A DNA stretch of 46,435 nt from an uncultured Eubacteriales bacterium (GTDB lineage: Bacteria; Bacillota; Clostridia; Lachnospirales; Bianqueaceae), in the NCBI GenBank assembly GCA_902493345.1, contig CABUPM010000006.1:1-46435 (forward strand), read 5' to 3'. How positions within the stretch are numbered: the first letter of the stretch is position 1; the number at the start of each line of letters is the position of its first letter. Positions 15,133 to 24,443 of this stretch are shown piece by piece. Below the pieces are notes generated by a model. That model did not search any database and was not told where the DNA came from. It worked only from the letters and a program-made list of their open reading frames with translations. The position numbers were made by a program, and so were the translations under genes.

Positions 15133-16497
15133 ATGGAGAGCATGAAGGCCAGAATCAATGGATGTCTTATCGGAATGGGAGCAGGAACGATGCTGATCAC
15201 GGCCGTGATATGCCTGATCAGCCTGTCGCAGGTCTATATCCGGCATATACATGGTGATATGGAGTTAATGGCGGATCTGCTCTATGTGCGGTATGAAAAT
15301 GACGGCGGTTTGGAGCTGACATCAGAGGAAACAGGCCGGATGCGGGTTACGTTGATCTCTCCGGACGGCGATGTGCTGTATGAAAGTGATGCCAACGCAG
15401 AAGATATGGATAACCATCTGGAGAGACCGGAGGTACAGGAAGCGCTTCAGGGCGGAAACGGAGAAGCGCACCGGGAATCCCTGACGCTATCGGAGGATAC
15501 GTATTATTACGCAAGACTTCTGGAAGATGGAAATATTCTGCGGGTCGCAATGCGGACCAACAGTATATTCAGCATGTACGGCGGTGTACTGATATCGCTG
15601 CTTTTGATCGGAGTTGTTGTCATCATAGTATCCGTCGGGATATCCATGCTTCTTACGAAAAAGCTCATGGGACCGATGCATCAGATGGCGCAGCATCTGG
15701 ATCATATCGAGGGGATGCCGATGTATGCGGAACTGCAGCCCTTGTCTGCCGCTCTTTTGGATTATCAGAAAAAGACGCACGATCTGGAAAAAGTACGTCA
15801 GGAATTCACCGCCAATGTATCCCATGAATTAAAAACGCCGCTCACCACGATTTCCGGATACGCGGAAATGATGGAGGCCGGCATGATTCAGGAAAAAGAT
15901 ATATCGAATTGTGCGGGAAAAATAAGAAAAGAAGCGGCACGGATGCAGAAGCTGATCGGAGATATCCTGGAACTCTCCAAGCTGGATGAGCCGGAGATGC
16001 AGCGGGAACGGAAGATTCTGGATCTGTACCAGGTCGCGGAGCATTGCATAGAATCGGCGCGGCTGCAGGCGGAACAGCATCAGATTACCCTGCACATGGA
16101 AGGAAGTTCTCAGAAGGTTCTGGGAGAAGAGGGCATGCTGGAGGAGCTGATCGGCAATCTGTGCGACAACGGAATCCGCTATAACCGACCGGGTGGAAGC
16201 GTGACGGTACGCGTGCAGGAAGAACCAGCCGGTGGGGTGCGGCTGTCCGTAGAGGATACAGGGATCGGGATTCCGGAGGGACATCAGTGCAGGATCTTTG
16301 AACGCTTTTACCGTGTAGATAAGGGACGCTCCAGAGAGAGCGGAGGCACCGGGCTGGGACTGGCGATTGTGAAGCATATTGTCCAGCAGCATGGGGCGCA
16401 GCTCCAAATGAAAAGTGCCCCGAATCAGGGCACTTGCATCAGCGTTATTTTTCCAGCGGTAAGCACTGCTCAAGAAAATCAAGAATCAAAGAAATAA
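15133..16497 (+). CDS. PhoR-like sensor histidine kinase
   Basis: Membrane sensor kinase, 454 aa from ATG 15133 (AGGGAGG at 15117-15123); an upstream GTG at 15106 overlapping the regulator stop is possible. Transmembrane segments at about residues 9-34 and 155-180 flank an extracytoplasmic domain. HAMP-like region follows, then the phospho-acceptor box VSHELKTPLTTISGYAEMM at about 235-250, the N box LIGNLCDNGIRYN, G1 VEDTGIGIPEGHQ, F box IFERFYRVDKGRS and G2 GGTGLGLAIVKHI. Partner of the preceding regulator. Its 3' end overlaps the convergent hydrolase gene by 53 bases and contains that gene's terminator hairpin. Confidence 0.9.
   Translation: MESMKARINGCLIGMGAGTMLITAVICLISLSQVYIRHIHGDMELMADLLYVRYENDGGLELTSEETGRMRVTLISPDGDVLYESDANAEDMDNHLERPEVQEALQGGNGEAHRESLTLSEDTYYYARLLEDGNILRVAMRTNSIFSMYGGVLISLLLIGVVVIIVSVGISMLLTKKLMGPMHQMAQHLDHIEGMPMYAELQPLSAALLDYQKKTHDLEKVRQEFTANVSHELKTPLTTISGYAEMMEAGMIQEKDISNCAGKIRKEAARMQKLIGDILELSKLDEPEMQRERKILDLYQVAEHCIESARLQAEQHQITLHMEGSSQKVLGEEGMLEELIGNLCDNGIRYNRPGGSVTVRVQEEPAGGVRLSVEDTGIGIPEGHQCRIFERFYRVDKGRSRESGGTGLGLAIVKHIVQQHGAQLQMKSAPNQGTCISVIFPAVSTAQENQESKK
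16411..16436 (-). terminator. Terminator of the alpha/beta hydrolase gene, inside the kinase 3' coding sequence
   Basis: Read on the minus strand, AAGTGCCC and GGGCACTT (16413-16420 and 16428-16435 on the plus strand) form a perfect 8-base stem with a 7-base loop followed by TTTTC, 9 bases after the hydrolase stop codon. On the plus strand it is not followed by a good T-run. Confidence 0.7.
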
Positions 16498-17488
16498 CTG
16501 CGGGATCTTCCTGGGTCATACGGCGGAAGTCCACTTTGTTCCAGTAGTCTTGGCGGAGATCCTCCGGGACATGACCGTTATATTGCTTTTCCAATGCGGC
16601 ATAGCCGCTGAAAACCGTATTCAGGTATTCTTCTGCCTCGGCACAGGCATAGACATTATGCATTCTGCCGGGGCAAATCTGTATCTGGATCCGGGGATCC
16701 GATTCAAAGGAACTGCGGAAGGCAATGGGGCTCAGTGACAGGGGAACCATAGGATCCTGGTCGCCGTGCAGTAAGAGAACCGGACAGGTGATTTTCTGAA
16801 GAGAATAAGAGGGACGGTACAGAGCAGCGCCTTTATAATCCAGAAGCAGGCAAAGACTGAAAAAGGGCTTTAAGAAAGTCAGCTTTTTCCCGGTCTGGGA
16901 CTGCAGAAGATATACGAGCTGATTCGGGATGGAGTCGAACGGAGACATAGCGACCACGCCGTCAACATGTTCCTTCAGGTGAGGGAAATTGCAGACTGTA
17001 TACGCGCCCCAGGAATGGCCGACCAGAAACAGTGGAAAAGTACGATACTGAGAAGCGTTGCGGATAAAGGAGACAGCGCCCTGCAGATCCAGAAAGGCCT
17101 GCGGAAAACCGCCCAGTTCCGCACCGTCGGAAAGCATAGTTCCGGTATTGTCATAGCCCAGTACGAGATAGCCTGCCCGAGCCAGAGTGTGGATTTCGGT
17201 CATGTAGGCGGTATGGCCTCCGCCCATTCCGTGAACGAAAATGATAACCCCACGGTAAGAGGGACGATCCATAGAGTAGATAGAGCCGCGCAGGGTCTGA
17301 CCACGGTTCGAGGGGAAAGAAACCGCACAGCGGCGCAGACCGGGAAAGTCGGAACTTTGAAAATAGGTGATATTCGGATTTCCCTCACAGCGGGATCCAA
17401 AGATCTTGTTCAAAATGAGACGCGCCGCGATAAAGAGCGCAAGGGCCGCAAGCGCGAGAAGAAAAAGCAGGATCAGCACAATCAGCAT
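16445..17488 (-). CDS. Membrane-anchored alpha/beta-hydrolase
   Basis: Serine hydrolase of the alpha/beta fold with unknown substrate. An N-terminal hydrophobic anchor (about residues 1-25, MLIVLILLFLLALAALALF) is followed by a catalytic domain: oxyanion region VIIFVHGMGGGH, nucleophile elbow LVGHSWGAY (Ser), Asp in LLLHGDQDPMVP, and a late His in CPGRMHNVYA. The start ATG at 17488 has GGAGGG six bases upstream on the minus strand; an ATG 10 codons earlier (17518) lies ahead of that site and was rejected. TATAAT on the minus strand at about 17517-17522 may be its -10. It converges on and overlaps the sensor kinase gene. Confidence 0.87.
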   Translation of the reverse strand: MLIVLILLFLLALAALALFIAARLILNKIFGSRCEGNPNITYFQSSDFPGLRRCAVSFPSNRGQTLRGSIYSMDRPSYRGVIIFVHGMGGGHTAYMTEIHTLARAGYLVLGYDNTGTMLSDGAELGGFPQAFLDLQGAVSFIRNASQYRTFPLFLVGHSWGAYTVCNFPHLKEHVDGVVAMSPFDSIPNQLVYLLQSQTGKKLTFLKPFFSLCLLLDYKGAALYRPSYSLQKITCPVLLLHGDQDPMVPLSLSPIAFRSSFESDPRIQIQICPGRMHNVYACAEAEEYLNTVFSGYAALEKQYNGHVPEDLRQDYWNKVDFRRMTQEDPAVISLILDFLEQCLPLEK

Positions 17489-17552
17489 AAGAATCCCTCC
17501 TATATACAGTAAGGACATTATAACAAAAAACAGGGCATAATGGAAGAGAATC

Positions 17553-17570
17553 TTAAAGGGAAATTAAAGG
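17553..17570. repeat. 11-base-period direct repeat upstream of the glycerophosphodiesterase promoter
   Basis: TTAAAGG occurs at 17553-17559 and again at 17564-17570, exactly 11 bases apart (one helical turn), 20 bases before the -35 element. OmpR-family regulators bind such direct repeats; candidates are the PhoP-like protein at 14411 or the regulator at 19498. It departs from the PhoP TTxACA consensus. Confidence 0.4.
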
Positions 17571-17590
17571 TTTTATAAGAAGTCTCTTCA

Positions 17591-17619
17591 TTGACAATCC
17601 CTGTTATTTGGTCTACAAT
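17591..17619 (+). promoter_or_regulatory. Sigma-A promoter of the glycerophosphodiesterase operon
   Basis: TTGACA at 17591-17596, 17-base spacer, TACAAT at 17614-17619. The first gene start (GTG 17650) is about 25 bases after the predicted start site. Confidence 0.85.
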
Positions 17620-17649
17620 GGAATCAATGTAGAAAAAGGAGGCGGGCCC

Positions 17650-19485
17650 GTGATCAGGAATCTTCTGTGTAAACTGCTTCGGGACGCCCGGACAGTATTT
17701 TCAATGGTATACCGGCTGCTGCGTTGGGACTGGCAGACACTGTTTCTTTTTGAATTCATATATAGACTCTGTATGCTCGCGATTGTGATACCGCTGCTAA
17801 AAAATGTTTTGCAATGGGCAATAGAATTGGGCGGACTCAAGGTGTTAAGTCAGTACGGGATTCTGACACTGATTCAAAGACCCTGGTGTATACCTGTGCT
17901 GTTGTTGCTGGGAGCGGTTGTCGTATTCTTTGAGTTTATTGAACTGACGATGATCATTCATTATTTTGACGCGGCGCAAAAGCAGGAGAAGGTTACGCTG
18001 CGGATTCTCTGGGAGCGATCCTGGAGGCAGACAATGCGGATCTGCCAACCCAAGAATATATGTATGCTGCTCTTTGTGGCCTTTATCATCCCGCTGACGG
18101 ATCTGACCTTTGGCTCCAGTATGTTGAGTATTATGAAGGTGCCGGGATTTGTATCCGATTATCTGTTGTCCAAGGGAAGCCTGAAGATCCTGTATGGGAT
18201 CCTGGTGGGACTGTGTGTTTTGATCTGTTATCGATGGATTTTCTGTTTGCATGAGTATACGATTCGGGAAAAGAATTTTGCGGGAGCCTGCCGGGAGAGT
18301 ATTATCCTGACCAAGGGACGTACAATCCGGATCGCTTTGGTCTCGGTGGAATGGAGAGTTTTGCTGGCAGCAATAGGATATGTAATATATTTTCTTGTGA
18401 TGCTGGGTTCTGCCGTGGGGATCCGTCTGTTGTGGGAAAAACAGCAGGAGGTTAAAACCTTCTGGAGCTGGTATGATATTGTAGGGCACGGGAAAGCGGT
18501 TTTGTCAGAAGGGGTCAGCGTCGTGGCCTCTTACGCGTGGATCTCGGCTGCCTGGTACTATATCCGGAACAAAAGAGAACCGGAAATTCAGATGGAGCAG
18601 CCCAAGGGAAAGCTGCCGCTGACCAGAAGAGCATTCTGGCAGCGGATGGCAGCTCTCGGAATCGTCTTCGGCAGCTGTGTTTATATGGCGGGCGCAGGAA
18701 TTACCTATGGGGAGACGGCAGTTTGCGCACACCGCGGAACAGTGAACGGGATGCCGGAAAACACGCTGATCTCGCTGCAGAGGCTTGTGGAGGACCACAC
18801 GGTGACATCCGCGGAGATCGATGTGCGTCAGTTAAAGGATGGCACGCTGATTTTACTGCATGACGATAATTTTAAGCGGGTTGCCGGAGTGAACCGTAAA
18901 GTATGGGATGTGACGTATGAAGAAGCGATGGAATACGATGTAGGGTCCTATTGCGGAGAGGAATGGGCAGGGACGCATATCTCCACGTTGGAAGAGGTTC
19001 TGGATTATATTGAGTATGTGGCGGATTTTAAGCTGGTGATTGAACTGAAAAACGCGGGACGGCAGGAGGGCCTGGAGGAGCAGGTCGTATCGATGATTCT
19101 GGAACGGGGCCTGGAAGAACGGTGCATCATCGCATCGATGAATTATGAGATCCTGCAGAGAATAAAAGGCGCTGATTCCAGGATCGCGACACAGCTTATC
19201 ACATTTATTGCCTATGGGAAACTATACACATTGGAGGATGCGGACAGCTATAGCGTGGAAGCTTCTTTCGTGACCAAGCGGTTGGCGGTTACGCTTCGTT
19301 CGATGGGCAAACCGCTCTATGTATGGACAGTGAATAAAGAAAAAGAACTGAAACGGCTGCTGGGCTTGCCGATCGACTGTATCATCACGGATGAAGCGTA
19401 TTGGGTAGATTACGCGTTATCCTCGCCGATTGACAACCGACTGATCTACAGAGCCGTACAGGCAGTATTAGGGGATATGAAATAG
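17650..19485 (+). CDS. Membrane-domain glycerophosphodiester phosphodiesterase
   Basis: Hydrolyses glycerophosphodiesters to glycerol-3-phosphate and an alcohol; could release phosphate-containing groups from lipids or teichoic acids outside the cell. The first 345 residues form a multi-pass membrane domain (about six to eight hydrophobic segments). The C-terminal GDPD domain (about 360-590) has AHRGTVNGMPENTL (His-Arg-Gly and P-E-N-T), EIDVRQLKDGTLILLHDDN, and FKLVIELKN. The start is GTG 17650, behind AAAAGGAGG, giving 611 aa; the frame extends further upstream across the promoter. It leads a three-gene operon with a response regulator and histidine kinase. Confidence 0.9.
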   Translation: MIRNLLCKLLRDARTVFSMVYRLLRWDWQTLFLFEFIYRLCMLAIVIPLLKNVLQWAIELGGLKVLSQYGILTLIQRPWCIPVLLLLGAVVVFFEFIELTMIIHYFDAAQKQEKVTLRILWERSWRQTMRICQPKNICMLLFVAFIIPLTDLTFGSSMLSIMKVPGFVSDYLLSKGSLKILYGILVGLCVLICYRWIFCLHEYTIREKNFAGACRESIILTKGRTIRIALVSVEWRVLLAAIGYVIYFLVMLGSAVGIRLLWEKQQEVKTFWSWYDIVGHGKAVLSEGVSVVASYAWISAAWYYIRNKREPEIQMEQPKGKLPLTRRAFWQRMAALGIVFGSCVYMAGAGITYGETAVCAHRGTVNGMPENTLISLQRLVEDHTVTSAEIDVRQLKDGTLILLHDDNFKRVAGVNRKVWDVTYEEAMEYDVGSYCGEEWAGTHISTLEEVLDYIEYVADFKLVIELKNAGRQEGLEEQVVSMILERGLEERCIIASMNYEILQRIKGADSRIATQLITFIAYGKLYTLEDADSYSVEASFVTKRLAVTLRSMGKPLYVWTVNKEKELKRLLGLPIDCIITDEAYWVDYALSSPIDNRLIYRAVQAVLGDMK

Positions 19486-19497
19486 GGAGGGAAAACT

Positions 19498-20199
19498 GTG
19501 GTATATAATATTTTGGTGTGTGACGATGAAAAGGATATCGTCAACGCGCTGCGGATTTATCTGGAAGCAGAAGGGTATTGTGTATTTGCTGCTTATAATG
19601 GGCGGGAAGGGTTGGAGGTACTGGCGCAGCATGAGATTCATCTGGTGCTGATGGACATCATGATGCCCGTCATGGACGGAATCGCGGCGATGGCGCAGAT
19701 GCGGCAGACGTCCAATGTTCCGGTCATATTGCTGACAGCAAAAAGTGAAGATACGGACAAGGTTTTGGGGTTGAATGTAGGCGCGGATGATTATGTGACC
19801 AAACCGTTCAATCCGGTGGAGCTTCTGGCAAGGGTGCGCTCTCAGCTTCGAAGGTATATGCAGCTGGGCGGCGGGAGTGTACAGGAAAACAAGCTCGTGA
19901 TTGGCGCGATTGTCATGGATGATAAGTCTAAACAGGTCACGCTTGGCGGAGTGCCGGTCAATCTGACGCCCAGGGAATATGATATTCTAAAATTTCTGAT
20001 GGAGCATCCGGGACAGGTATTTTCTTCCCGCGAGATCTATTCCAGAGTCTGGAAGGATACGCCCTTCGGCGCGGAAAATACCGTTGCGGTGCATATCCGG
20101 CATTTGAGAGAGAAGCTGGAGATCAATCCGGCAGAGCCTCGGTACCTGAAGGTTGTATGGGGGCAGGGATATAAAATGGAAGGAAGCAGTCATACATGA
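19498..20199 (+). CDS. OmpR-family response regulator
   Basis: DNA-binding response regulator of 233 aa with a GTG start (GGGAGGGAAAACT upstream). Receiver domain: acidic CDDEKD near residue 8, phospho-acceptor Asp in LVLMDIMMPVMDG at about 52, ILLTAKSED and DDYVTKPFNPVELLARV. Winged helix at about 130-230: LTPREYDILKFLMEHPGQV, VWKDTPFGAENTVAVHIRHLREKL and KVVWGQGYK. This resembles the VanR/YycF-type regulators of envelope stress. It is paired with the kinase at 20196 by ATGA overlap and preceded by the GDPD gene. The signal sensed is unknown. Confidence 0.92.
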   Translation: MVYNILVCDDEKDIVNALRIYLEAEGYCVFAAYNGREGLEVLAQHEIHLVLMDIMMPVMDGIAAMAQMRQTSNVPVILLTAKSEDTDKVLGLNVGADDYVTKPFNPVELLARVRSQLRRYMQLGGGSVQENKLVIGAIVMDDKSKQVTLGGVPVNLTPREYDILKFLMEHPGQVFSSREIYSRVWKDTPFGAENTVAVHIRHLREKLEINPAEPRYLKVVWGQGYKMEGSSHT

Positions 20200-21800
20200 A
20201 AAAATTAACGCAAAGTTTTACGGCCAAGGTGATAGGAATCGTTCTATTTGTCCTATCTTGCTGCATTCTGCTTGCCTGTGGAATTTTTACGTATCTGGCC
20301 GCCAAACTTGAATTGTATAATGCGGATTGGAATGAGGTCTTTGCGCAGGGCAGCGTTCCGCTGATGACATTGTATGATTATCGTTATGTGATCATTATCG
20401 GATTTTTGGTAAGCCTTGTACTGGTCATCCTGCTTTTGATCTATCTGTTGTGCGCGGCGGGACACCGTGCCGGTACGGATCGGCCAAGATGCAATACGGT
20501 GGACCGGATTCCCCTGGAGATCTTTCTGGCAGGGGAAGGAATCGCGGTTATCGGGTTATGGATCACTTTGGACTCGATATTGTTGGTCGGTTCTATACCG
20601 ATGGATTTGACGCTGGGAGCGGTGGGCTATATTCTGCTGGTTCTGTGTGCGCTGCTTCTGACCATGAGCGTCTCAACCCGCTGTAAGACACACACCTTCT
20701 GGAAGAATACACTGATGTGGAGAGCCTTACACTTGACCCAACGGCTGTTTTATTGTATTCCCACAGTGTGGAAGGGAGTTCTTATACTTCTGGCGTTGTG
20801 GCTGCAGCAGATGATTGTGATCATGATCGACCTGAACCGGAGTATATGGTTCCTGATGGTGTTGTTGGAGGGAGCTGTTATCTTTGTAGCGGCTGTTTTT
20901 GCCATGTATCAGATGCAGAAGCTTCAGGAAACGGGAGAAGAAATCGCAAGAGGCAATTTGCAGTATCAGATTGATACGTCAAAGATGTTCGGCGCTCTTA
21001 AGCAGCATGGTGATAATCTGAATAATATCGGTCAGGGGATTGCCAAGGCGGTAGAACAGAAGATGAAGAGTGAACGCTTTAAGACGGAGCTGATCACCAA
21101 TGTGTCTCACGATATCAAGACGCCGCTGACATCCATCATCAACTATGTGGATTTGCTGAAAAAGGAAGAGCTTCCGAATGAGACGGCCAGAGAGTACCTG
21201 GAAGTGCTGGACCGACAGTCCGCCAGATTGAAGAAGCTAACAGAGGATCTGGTAGAAGCCTCCAAAGCGTCCACCGGCAATCTGCCGGTCAATGCTGTGC
21301 CGACTGAGGTGGGCATGATGCTGGAGCAGGCGGTAGGCGAGTATGATGAGCGCCTACGGGCCAGCCAGCTGGAGACGGTGATGGACGGAATCGATCAGGA
21401 GGCGTATATTCTGGCGGATGGAAGGCTTTTGTGGCGGGTGTTGGACAATATGATGAGCAATACCTGTAAATACGCGATGCCTGGAACCAGGTTCTATGTG
21501 ACCATGAAGCCGGAGAAAAAGGAAGTCCGGATCATCCTGCGCAATATTTCCAAGTATCCGCTGAATGTATCGAGTGAAGAACTGATGCATCGGTTTGTGC
21601 GAGGGGACGCAAGCAGAACGACAGAGGGAAGCGGATTGGGGTTATCCATCGCGCAGAGCCTGACCCAGCTTCAAAAAGGAACCCTGCAGATCAGCGTGGA
21701 TGGCGATCTGTTTAAGGCAGAACTCATATTCCCGAGGATTTATGTTCAGAAGCCGGCGGATGAAGCAAAAAAAGATGTGTCCCGCCTTGCGGAAGCATAG
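20196..21800 (+). CDS. Sensor histidine kinase (multi-pass membrane)
   Basis: Sensor kinase of 534 aa, partner of the preceding regulator (start overlaps its stop, ATGA). The N-terminal part (about residues 1-255) has roughly six hydrophobic segments and little extracellular sequence, suggesting it senses within the membrane or through a partner protein. Kinase core: NVSHDIKTPLTSIINYVDLL (phospho-acceptor His, about residue 308), the N box in LDNMMSNTCKYAM and G2 region TTEGSGLGLSIAQSL. A HAMP-like linker (GEEIARGNLQYQID) precedes the H box. Similar kinases work with VanR-type regulators; the ligand is unknown. Confidence 0.9.
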   Translation: MKKLTQSFTAKVIGIVLFVLSCCILLACGIFTYLAAKLELYNADWNEVFAQGSVPLMTLYDYRYVIIIGFLVSLVLVILLLIYLLCAAGHRAGTDRPRCNTVDRIPLEIFLAGEGIAVIGLWITLDSILLVGSIPMDLTLGAVGYILLVLCALLLTMSVSTRCKTHTFWKNTLMWRALHLTQRLFYCIPTVWKGVLILLALWLQQMIVIMIDLNRSIWFLMVLLEGAVIFVAAVFAMYQMQKLQETGEEIARGNLQYQIDTSKMFGALKQHGDNLNNIGQGIAKAVEQKMKSERFKTELITNVSHDIKTPLTSIINYVDLLKKEELPNETAREYLEVLDRQSARLKKLTEDLVEASKASTGNLPVNAVPTEVGMMLEQAVGEYDERLRASQLETVMDGIDQEAYILADGRLLWRVLDNMMSNTCKYAMPGTRFYVTMKPEKKEVRIILRNISKYPLNVSSEELMHRFVRGDASRTTEGSGLGLSIAQSLTQLQKGTLQISVDGDLFKAELIFPRIYVQKPADEAKKDVSRLAEA

Positions 21801-21815
21801 GAAATAGTGTATAAT
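21787..21815 (+). promoter_or_regulatory. Promoter of galK, overlapping the end of the kinase gene
   Basis: TTGCGG at 21787-21792, 17-base spacer, TATAAT at 21810-21815. The -35 lies inside the last codons of the preceding histidine kinase gene, giving galactokinase its own start about 30 bases before the ATG. Confidence 0.6.
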
Positions 21816-21851
21816 AAGGGCAAAATAAAACGATTTTGGGAGGAGCAGGGA

Positions 21852-23015
21852 ATGGAAAAGCTTTTGCAGGAGTTTGCAGGAGTTTTTGGCGATCATGAAG
21901 GAGTGTGCTGTTATTTCGCACCGGGCCGTGTCAATCTGATCGGCGAGCATACGGATTATAATGGAGGCCATGTTTTTCCGTGCGCGCTTACGATTGGAAC
22001 CTATGCGGCGGTAAGACCGAATGATCGGGGAAGTCTGCGTTTATATTCTGCCAATTTTGCGCAGCAGGGCGTGCGTGAGATTCCATTGGGCGAGATGGCG
22101 TACCGTGCGGAAGATAACTGGTGCAATTATCCGAAAGGAATTGTCTGGGCTTTTGCGCAGCAGGGAAAGCATCTGACACATGGGCTGGATATCGTCTATT
22201 GGGGGAATATCCCGAATGGTTCCGGACTGTCCTCTTCCGCGTCAATCGAAGTGTTGACCGGCAAGATCCTGTTGGATCAGTATGGCTGGGAGATGTCCGG
22301 TGTAGATCTGGCGCTTCTCGCGCAGAAGGCGGAGAATCAGTTTAATGGCGTAAATTGCGGAATCATGGATCAGTTTGCCATAGCGATGGGGAAGAAGGAC
22401 CACGCGATCTTCCTGGATACGGCAGTGCTGGAGTACCAATATGTACCGATTCAGATGGAGGGGGTACGGTTGGTGATCGCATGCAGCAACAAGAAGCGAG
22501 GACTGGCGGATTCCAAATATAATGAGAGGCGCTCAGAGTGTGAAGCAGCGCTGGCGCAGCTTCAGAAGGTGCGTCCGCTGGAGAGTTTAGGGCAGCTCAC
22601 GACAGAGGAGTTTGAGGCTCTGGCTGACCAGATCGATAATCCGGTTCAGAGACGCCGTGCGCGTCATGCGGTTACGGAGAACCAGCGTACGATCGAGGCG
22701 GTATCTGCGCTGCAAAGCGGAAATCTGACGAGATTCGGCGAGCTGATGAACGCGTCGCATGTTTCCCTTCGGGATGATTATGAGGTTACCGGGATTGAGC
22801 TGGATACGTTGGCAGAAAACGCGTGGAAGCAGCCGGGCGTAATCGGCTCCCGAATGACCGGCGCAGGATTTGGCGGGTGTACCGTCAGCCTAGTGCAGGC
22901 GGAGTTTGTGGACGCCTTTATACAAAATGTAGGCAAGGCTTATCAGGAACGGATCGGCTACGCGGCGGATTTTTATGCCGTTTCGGTCGGTGACGGGCCG
23001 GAGAAGCTGTCATAA
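21852..23015 (+). CDS. galK: Galactokinase
   Basis: GHMP-family kinase phosphorylating galactose at C1, first step of the Leloir pathway. Signatures: FAPGRVNLIGEHTDYNGG (galactokinase signature, about residues 23-40), ATP-binding IPNGSGLSSSASIEV (about 120-134), catalytic-site region NGVNCGIMDQFAIAMGKKDHA and the C-terminal GSRMTGAGFGGCTVSLV. ATG 21852, behind GGGAGGAG, gives 387 aa, the usual length. No galT or galE lies nearby, so the rest of the pathway must be elsewhere. The next gene, an M18 peptidase, starts 29 bases downstream and may be cotranscribed. Confidence 0.95.
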   Translation: MEKLLQEFAGVFGDHEGVCCYFAPGRVNLIGEHTDYNGGHVFPCALTIGTYAAVRPNDRGSLRLYSANFAQQGVREIPLGEMAYRAEDNWCNYPKGIVWAFAQQGKHLTHGLDIVYWGNIPNGSGLSSSASIEVLTGKILLDQYGWEMSGVDLALLAQKAENQFNGVNCGIMDQFAIAMGKKDHAIFLDTAVLEYQYVPIQMEGVRLVIACSNKKRGLADSKYNERRSECEAALAQLQKVRPLESLGQLTTEEFEALADQIDNPVQRRRARHAVTENQRTIEAVSALQSGNLTRFGELMNASHVSLRDDYEVTGIELDTLAENAWKQPGVIGSRMTGAGFGGCTVSLVQAEFVDAFIQNVGKAYQERIGYAADFYAVSVGDGPEKLS

Positions 23016-23044
23016 AAACATCAGAAAAAGAGGAGGAATAAGAG

Positions 23045-24424
23045 ATGGGAAAGAAGACTTTGTGGGAGACCTATACGCAGGAACAGAGAGCGGAGTTGGA
23101 TGTTTTCTGCGAGGGTTATAAGGAGCATCTGTCTCACTGCAAGACGGAAAGAGAATGCGTCGCGGATATGATTGCCCGCGCGGAGAAGTACGGCTATCAG
23201 GATCTGGATCAGCTGACAGCGGCAGGTACAGCGCTGAAGGCAGGCGATAAGGTATATGCTTCTAATCGCGGCAAGATGCTGGTACTGGTGCAGGTCGGCA
23301 AGAAGCCGATAGAGCAGGGTGTGAATATTCTGGGAGCGCATATCGATTCTCCGAGACTGGATCTGAAGCCCAATCCGCTGTATGAAGATTCCGGACTGGC
23401 TATGCTGAAGACGCATTATTATGGCGGAATCAAAAAATTCCAGTGGGTCGCGCTGCCGCTGGCATTGCACGGCGTTGTAGCCAAGAAGGACGGTACGGTG
23501 GAGAAGGTCGTACTGGGAGAGGATCCGATGGATCCGGTATTGGGAATTTCTGATATCCTACCGCATTTGGGTAAGGATCAGGCAGTCAAGCCGATGGGAG
23601 AGGCCTTTACCGGTGAGGACCTAAATGTCTGCGTCGGCAGCATTCCGGAGAAAGAAGCCGACAGCGAAGCGGTTAAAAAGCATGTGCTGGCGCTTCTGAA
23701 GGAAAAGTACGGAATGGAAGAAGAGGATTTTCTGTCGTCTGAACTGGAGATTGTTCCGGCAGGCGCGGCAAGGGATTATGGCCTGGATCGGAGCATGATC
23801 CTGGGATACGGCCATGATGACAGAATCTGTGCTTATACTTCCTTTATGGCCATGATGGATTGTCCGGAAGCGGACCGTACGCTGGTTACCGTTCTGACTG
23901 ATAAGGAAGAGATCGGAAGCGTAGGCGCGACAGGTATGCATTCCCGCTTCTTTGAGAATGTGATGGCGGAAGTGATGGAGCTGACGGGAGAATATTCCGA
24001 TCTGAAGCTGCGCCGTGCCATGGCTGCTTCCAAGATGCTGTCTTCTGACGTATCTGCGGCTTTTGATCCGAATTTCCCGAGTGTCAGCGAAAAGAACAAC
24101 ACCCCGTTCTTCGGAATGGGCCCGGCATTCTTCAAGTATACGGGTTCCCGCGGCAAGAGTGGTTCCAACGACGCTTCCGCGGAGTACATTGCGCAGCTGC
24201 GCCAGCTGTTCGATCAGGAGAACATCGCGTTCCAGCTGGGAGAGCTGGGTAAGGTGGACCAGGGCGGCGGCGGAACGATCGCCTATATCCCGGCACAGCT
24301 CGCGATGGATGTTATCGATATGGGAATTCCGCTGCACAGCATGCATGCGCCCTTTGAGATCGCGTCCAAGGCGGATATCTATGAAGCTTACCGGGCATAC
24401 AAGGTCTTTTTGAATAATTTATAA
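23045..24424 (+). CDS. M18 family aminopeptidase
   Basis: Cytosolic zinc aminopeptidase of family M18, trimming N-terminal residues (acidic ones in characterised members). Metal and catalytic motifs: GAHIDSPRLDLKPNP (His and Asp, about residues 98-112), VLTDKEEIGSVGATGMHS (Glu-Glu pair) and the late HSMHAPFEIASKADI (His). GYGHDDRICAYTS is also typical. At 459 aa it matches the bacterial ApeA-type length. GAGGAATAAGAG precedes the ATG. The gene ends at a strong terminator; it is probably cotranscribed with galK only by position, with no obvious metabolic link. Confidence 0.93.
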   Translation: MGKKTLWETYTQEQRAELDVFCEGYKEHLSHCKTERECVADMIARAEKYGYQDLDQLTAAGTALKAGDKVYASNRGKMLVLVQVGKKPIEQGVNILGAHIDSPRLDLKPNPLYEDSGLAMLKTHYYGGIKKFQWVALPLALHGVVAKKDGTVEKVVLGEDPMDPVLGISDILPHLGKDQAVKPMGEAFTGEDLNVCVGSIPEKEADSEAVKKHVLALLKEKYGMEEEDFLSSELEIVPAGAARDYGLDRSMILGYGHDDRICAYTSFMAMMDCPEADRTLVTVLTDKEEIGSVGATGMHSRFFENVMAEVMELTGEYSDLKLRRAMAASKMLSSDVSAAFDPNFPSVSEKNNTPFFGMGPAFFKYTGSRGKSGSNDASAEYIAQLRQLFDQENIAFQLGELGKVDQGGGGTIAYIPAQLAMDVIDMGIPLHSMHAPFEIASKADIYEAYRAYKVFLNNL

Positions 24425-24443
24425 GAGACGATACAGAATGATG

